In this document: positions 59,857 to 64,000 of the stretch, piece by piece
Position numbering within the stretch: the first letter of the stretch is position 1
How the letters are laid out: each line of letters begins with the position of its first letter
From: an uncultured Aquimarina sp.
Lineage (GTDB): Bacteria > Bacteroidota > Bacteroidia > Flavobacteriales > Flavobacteriaceae
Reading direction: 5' to 3'
DNA length: 64,000 bases
NCBI GenBank assembly: GCA_947496705.1
Contig: CANMDW010000002.1
Location: 789,835-853,834, forward strand
The notes under the pieces: model-generated
Database searches by the model: none
What the model was told of the DNA's origin: nothing
The model's input: the letters and a program-made list of their open reading frames with translations, nothing else
Program-made: the position numbers and the translations under genes

Positions 59857-60822
59857 ATGAAAAAGCTGTTCTTTCTGCTCTTGTTTTTTCAAGCACAAAT
59901 TGCCTGTTCACAGCTATACACCGTATTGGATTCTGTACAAAAAACACCTATATCCTATGCAACGATCTCTTTTGGTAATGGTAATGGTACCTTTGCAGAT
60001 GCAGATGGCAATTTTCGGTTTTCAAAAAAATGGTACCCGGATATCGACTTTTTATATATTTCGGCTCTCGGGCATAAAGAGTTAGCCTTGGCTACAAACG
60101 CATTACCGAGAAACATCCTTTTGGTTCAGGATGTCGCCGAACTTAAAGAAGTATATATCACGGCCGAAAAAAAAAGAAAGTATAAAATCAGAAAATTAGC
60201 CTCAGAAGTACACAATGATTATTTTAGATGCTGGCTTCCTACGGTAGAATCTGAAGTAGCTGTTTTCTTTTCTAAAACTTCTGAAAAACCTACCAAAATA
60301 GCTTCAGTGTATTTACCGATGAAGATAGAATCGTCAAACAAAAATTCCAGTAAAACGCAGTCGTTTTCTACATTATTCAAGATGCAGTTCTATAGCAATA
60401 ATAAAGGTTTTCCCGGAAAAAGATTGTTCTATGACGATATTATTTTTAAGGTAACAGATAAGGATAAAACTAATTTTGAACTGAACGTTTCAGAACATAA
60501 AGTTTTTATGCCTAAAGAAGGAATTTTTGTCTCTATACAGGTACTGGGCTATGCTGGCAAAGATGGAAAACTGCAACAAACCAAAAAATATAGTGAAATC
60601 GAAACCCGAAAAGGTATCGTGAAGGTTCCTACCACTTTTAGACCACTACTCCCTTTTACTAATAAAATAAGTGGCTTTAGTACATTTACTCGTAGAATAT
60701 TTTTCAAAAACAGAACCTGGCAGCGTTTTGATCGGGAATACAGCCAAAATAATAACCTGATCAAAAATAATGATACCAATTATGGTATGGGGCTGAAACT
60801 GTATTTGTATGAGGAAGAATAG
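59857..60822 (+). CDS. Secreted CarboxypepD_reg-like protein
   Basis: The protein has 321 residues. A signal peptide (FFLLLFFQAQIACSQ) precedes LYTVLDSVQKTPISYATISF and GTFADADGNFRFSKK, the CarboxypepD_reg-like beta-sandwich often found in TonB-dependent receptors and surface proteins. The remaining part (about 110-321) is unrecognised and beta-rich. The gene stands alone. A surface role is inferred. Confidence 0.75.
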   Translation: MKKLFFLLLFFQAQIACSQLYTVLDSVQKTPISYATISFGNGNGTFADADGNFRFSKKWYPDIDFLYISALGHKELALATNALPRNILLVQDVAELKEVYITAEKKRKYKIRKLASEVHNDYFRCWLPTVESEVAVFFSKTSEKPTKIASVYLPMKIESSNKNSSKTQSFSTLFKMQFYSNNKGFPGKRLFYDDIIFKVTDKDKTNFELNVSEHKVFMPKEGIFVSIQVLGYAGKDGKLQQTKKYSEIETRKGIVKVPTTFRPLLPFTNKISGFSTFTRRIFFKNRTWQRFDREYSQNNNLIKNNDTNYGMGLKLYLYEEE

Positions 60823-60895
60823 GGTATAGTTAATGATGGCAGTGAGCAAAATTTACAACCTGGTCACCGCATTTCCGACTTCCGGCTTAACGACT

Positions 60896-62638
60896 CTAAT
60901 CCAAAAAAGAACGTCGTTTCTCATTAAATTGTATGGCTGCTTTATATTTATCCTGATGTGCTATTCGGTTTTCGGCATAATCAACAGCATCAGAAATGGT
61001 GAGATAGTAATGGTCTGCCCCCAGCTTATCTGTAAATCCAGACCGTTTTAAGAAGTCTCTTACAGGCCCTATGGTACCGGTAACCAACAGTTGAATCCCT
61101 AAGCGCTCCAGATATTGGTGTATGTCTTCCAAAACATGCAAGCCTGTACTATCTATATCATGCATATTGGTATTATCGAGAATCAGGAATTTGGGTAGTG
61201 GTTTTCGATTCGAAATATATTGGAGAATGGTGTCTTTAAAATAGCTTGAATTCCCAAAATATAACTGATTGTCGAATCTTATGATCAGGTAATCGGCAGA
61301 TTGTATGGCGTCTGGAAATCTATTGATGTTTCTGTAATAGGTGGTGCCGGGTATATTCACCAATTCGGCAATATGCGGACGTGAGCTATAATACTGTAGA
61401 AAAACAAAGGACAGCATAACCCCGATAAAGATGCCGTTTTCTACTCCAAAAACCAAGGTGCCGAGAAACGTGATGATCATCACCAGAAAATCCCGCCTCC
61501 TAAGGCGAAACAGATAGGTAGCTTCGCTAAAATTAATCAAACCAAATACCGATACCAATATAATTGCAGCCAGGGTGGCCTTTGGGATATAATAAAAAAA
61601 CCTTGTGAGAAAAAGCAAAGACAATACCACCATGATTGCTGCTATGATAGAGGATATAGTGGTCTTTGCCCCCGCTTCGTCATTAATTGCCGTTCTGCTA
61701 TAACTTCCCGAAGAAGGCACCGCCTGGAAAAAAGCTCCGATCACTTTGGCTATCCCCAAAGCAAACAACTCCTGGTTTGGGCGTATGGTATGATCCCTGT
61801 TTTTCATCTCCATTGATTTGGCAATCCCGATACTTCCCACATATCCTATAAAAGTAACTGTCAATACAGAAGGGATTAATGAAATCATCGTTTCATAATC
61901 CATTTCAGGAATTCTAAAGAACGGTAGCCCCCTGGGAACATCCATAATTACTGATATCCCTTTTGTTTTTAAATCAAAAAGATAAGTAACCACAGTGGTA
62001 ACTACCAATACCGTAAGTGCTCCCGGGAACGATCGTTTCCATTTTTTTAGCAGGATTATAGATCCAATAGAGAACAAACAAATCCCCAATGTAATCCAAT
62101 GAACTTCCGAAAAATGAGTTAAAGTATACCAAACGGTCTGATAGGTGTGCTTAAATTCGGGAATATCGATCCCCAGACCTTCTTCGAGCTGAGATATGAT
62201 AATAATGATGGCAGCTGCAGAAATAAATCCAGATATCACGGGTTGTGAGATTAGATTGACCAAAAAACCCATTCTCAAAATACTCATTACAATTTGTAAT
62301 ACCCCAATCAAAAAACCTGTGAATAAAACCAGTTCGATAAATGTATCTGTGAATGGCTCGGCAAGTTTACTCACTCCACTCATCACCAATATAGCCGTTA
62401 CTGCTACCGGACCAATGCTTAATTGTCTCGATGTACCAAAAAATGCATAGAGCACCAAAGGCACCAAACATGTATACAATCCATAAATCGGTGGAACGCC
62501 CATAAGTAATGCATAGGCTATGGCTTGAGGAATCAGCACTACTCCTACGGTAATACCGGCAATTACATCAGCTCTAAATACAGACCCATTATATGCGCCA
62601 TTTTTAAAGACATTGAGTAACGGAATTATTTTTTGCAG
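60896..62638 (-). CDS. SulP-family anion transporter with STAS domain; start codon unclear
   Basis: The conserved frame reads FKNGAYNGSVFRADVIAGIT and VGVVLIPQAIAYALLMGVPP, the usual SulP N-terminus, then ten or more hydrophobic segments and a STAS domain at the end (LILDNTNMHDIDSTGLHVLE). The GTG at 62539 would cut into the first helix. The frame runs back to a TGA at 62669-62671 without ATG, GTG or TTG; a CTG at 62638 is the best start and gives 580 residues. Either a non-standard start is used or the start codon has been lost. Sulfate or bicarbonate is the expected substrate. Confidence 0.8.
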   Translation of the reverse strand: MQKIIPLLNVFKNGAYNGSVFRADVIAGITVGVVLIPQAIAYALLMGVPPIYGLYTCLVPLVLYAFFGTSRQLSIGPVAVTAILVMSGVSKLAEPFTDTFIELVLFTGFLIGVLQIVMSILRMGFLVNLISQPVISGFISAAAIIIIISQLEEGLGIDIPEFKHTYQTVWYTLTHFSEVHWITLGICLFSIGSIILLKKWKRSFPGALTVLVVTTVVTYLFDLKTKGISVIMDVPRGLPFFRIPEMDYETMISLIPSVLTVTFIGYVGSIGIAKSMEMKNRDHTIRPNQELFALGIAKVIGAFFQAVPSSGSYSRTAINDEAGAKTTISSIIAAIMVVLSLLFLTRFFYYIPKATLAAIILVSVFGLINFSEATYLFRLRRRDFLVMIITFLGTLVFGVENGIFIGVMLSFVFLQYYSSRPHIAELVNIPGTTYYRNINRFPDAIQSADYLIIRFDNQLYFGNSSYFKDTILQYISNRKPLPKFLILDNTNMHDIDSTGLHVLEDIHQYLERLGIQLLVTGTIGPVRDFLKRSGFTDKLGADHYYLTISDAVDYAENRIAHQDKYKAAIQFNEKRRSFLD

Positions 62639-62787
62639 TGTTTTAACTTTTTGGAGGTTTTTGGTTGATCACGTAAATCTACAACAGTTTGCTAAGTTAT
62701 ACCAAAAGAATTTCTATATCATACAGCAAAATACATGAGAAAAAATGCTTATTCTCAATTCAAAATCAAATGATCACTTTACTATCA

Positions 62788-62820
62788 AGACCTCACAGGT
62801 TTTCTAAACCTGTGAGGTCT
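62788..62820. repeat. ACCTCACAGGTTT palindrome
   Basis: AGACCTCACAGGTTT and AAACCTGTGAGGTCT pair perfectly (15 bp) around TCT. It resembles the ACCTGTCAGGTTT stems at 3591, 47911 and 49739 but sits between two divergent genes, where a terminator would make little sense. It is probably a dispersed repeat. Confidence 0.75.
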
Positions 62821-62988
62821 AACAAAATGATAGATTCTAAATTATTGATATTCAAATTATTATGTTTTTGAAATCGTTTTTTATCCTGTATTAAAATCAT
62901 ACAGTTACTATATTTTATGGTTCATTTCATTGTTTTATCTATTTTTGAACATAAAGCGTCACTAACTGATGTATTTTCGCACAACTTA

Positions 62989-63744
62989 ATGAATGAAACA
63001 CTACTTCTAGTTATTCTTGCTGCTGTTGGTTTTGTAGCAGGTGTTATAAATACCATAGCCGGTGGAGGCTCTTTACTTACCTTGCCTATGTTGATTTTTA
63101 TGGGGCTACCCCCTGCCGTTGCCAATGGCACCAATCGTATTGGGATCTTTATTCAATGCATCACCTCTATAGCCGGTTTTAAAAGTAAAGGAATCAAACC
63201 AACTTCTTTTGGTGTATATCTGGGAATAGCAGCCCTGATAGGATCATTGATCGGCGCTCAGATCGCGGTTGATATAAAAGGAGAAACCTTTAACCGGATT
63301 TTGGCAATTGTAATGGTCGTGGTGGTGCTTTTTATGGTATTTAAGCCTAAAGTAAACCTGGAAAATGTAACCGAAAGAATACAGGGAAAGCATTTTTGGT
63401 TCTCCATACTCGCCTTCTTCTTTATTGGGATCTACGGAGGGTTTATTCAGGCCGGAGTGGGAATATTCATCCTTTTGGCATTAACCTCTATAAATTATAT
63501 GAGCCTGGTAAAGTCGAACGCAGTAAAGGTGCTGGTCGTTTTTATTTATACGATAGGAGCACTCGCTATCTTTGCCTATAATCAACAAATCGATTATTTG
63601 TATGGATTTGTTCTTGCCCTTGGAAACGCTACTGGTGGATGGATTGCAAGTCGATGGTCTGTAAAAAAAGGAGACGGTTTGGTAAAAGTGTTTTTGATTG
63701 TTATGGTCATCGCAATGGCTATTAAACTCTGGTTAGATAGTTGA
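62989..63744 (+). CDS. TauE/SafE-family membrane protein (sulfite exporter-like)
   Basis: The ATG at 62989 gives 251 residues; an ATG at 62917 adds a non-homologous N-terminus. The first helix ends with VAGVINTIAGGGSLLTLPML and then GLPPAVANGTNRIG, the TauE/SafE signature. Seven to eight hydrophobic segments follow, with a second half-repeat at IYGGFIQAGVGIFILLAL. Family members export organosulfur or sulfite compounds; the substrate here is unknown. Confidence 0.87.
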   Translation: MNETLLLVILAAVGFVAGVINTIAGGGSLLTLPMLIFMGLPPAVANGTNRIGIFIQCITSIAGFKSKGIKPTSFGVYLGIAALIGSLIGAQIAVDIKGETFNRILAIVMVVVVLFMVFKPKVNLENVTERIQGKHFWFSILAFFFIGIYGGFIQAGVGIFILLALTSINYMSLVKSNAVKVLVVFIYTIGALAIFAYNQQIDYLYGFVLALGNATGGWIASRWSVKKGDGLVKVFLIVMVIAMAIKLWLDS

Positions 63745-63749
63745 AAATA

Positions 63750-64000
63750 AGAAGTAGTTGGGAGACGGGTGTCGGGTGTCGGGTGTCCGATGTCGGAAGC
63801 TGGAAGTTCAAGGTTTGATCAATCTCTATTGACAATAACCCGAACACTACTGATAGTCTTTGGAATTATAGTGCAAATTCAACTCTGTTTCAGGGACGTA
63901 CAACGTACAGAATTCAGAATCCGTAATTCATAATTCATAATTCATAATTCATAATTCATAATTCATAATTCATAATTCATAATTCATAATTCATAATTCA
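63750..64000. repeat. Composite repeat, copy C, ending in an 11-unit heptamer array
   Basis: After the TauE gene comes GACGGGTGTCGGGTGTCGGG and GTCGGAAGCTGGAAG filler like that at 52770 and 12600. At 63924-64000 the heptamer TAATTCA is repeated exactly eleven times up to the window edge, so the array may continue. The reverse-complement heptamer TGAATTA also occurs at 12889-12911. No gene is present. Confidence 0.8.

Overview
The window looks like chromosomal DNA from a marine member of the Flavobacteriaceae (Aquimarina/Kordia-like; inferred, not tested). It is AT-rich, with many lipoproteins, YD/RHS proteins, CHAT and subtilisin proteins, and Bacteroidetes-style TTG / TAnnTTTG promoters. No rRNA, tRNA, CRISPR array or intact insertion sequence was seen.

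Layout. (1) 1-720: a decayed IS5-like transposase lying between two related acidic gene tails. (2) 761-9987: a TPR sensor kinase and LuxR-type response regulator, then a small gene and a 12-gene same-strand run. The run includes YidD-like, Pro/Lys-rich, DUF4236-like, Excalibur lipoprotein, TerB-like, coiled-coil membrane, vWA-like lipoprotein, HsdR_N-like nuclease, PBCV-adaptor-like, secreted staphylococcal-type nuclease and Cys-rich secreted proteins. Both transcription units start with the same hairpin-plus-TAAGTTTG promoter, so the run may be one unit controlled by the adjacent two-component pair. It is the best candidate here for an undescribed system. (3) 10-15.7 kb: two unrecognised genes, a GH20 hexosaminidase, a repeat-rich spacer, a CGCG-rich GC island and a GNAT gene. 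(4) 15.8-29.9 kb: a giant subtilisin fused to a pseudo-M6 domain and a barrel-like end, an orphan double-glycine peptide, a truncated haemoglobin, a membrane AraC regulator, then a CHAT-TPR protein, a subtilisin lipoprotein and a sigma/anti-sigma pair that look like a regulated protease module.

(5) 30-36.7 kb: esterase, DinB, an exported LanC-like protein, an exported thiol-dioxygenase-like cupin, ArsR, SRPBCC and GNAT genes. This stretch carries a partial duplication that left pseudogene pieces of LanC, ArsR and the esterase. (6) 36.9-47.7 kb: three tandem YD/RHS proteins, the last with a complete RHS core and an AT-rich variable tip. (7) 47.7-52.5 kb: repeat-rich spacers around an OmpA-like lipoprotein, a PQQ-type sugar dehydrogenase, and a nucleoside hydrolase broken by a 4-bp duplication. 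(8) 52.9-63.7 kb: mostly housekeeping-like genes (Crp/Fnr, serine hydrolase, Nudix, DinB, DUF5694-like, EamA, CarboxypepD_reg-like, SulP, TauE/SafE).

Short repeats are prominent: three copies of a TGTCCGG palindrome, several ACCTGNCAGGTTT palindromes, a composite repeat at three loci, an 11-bp and a 7-bp tandem array, and two G/C-rich repeat units that sit in frame inside an RHS gene. All family assignments come from reading motifs by eye and none was checked by database search.
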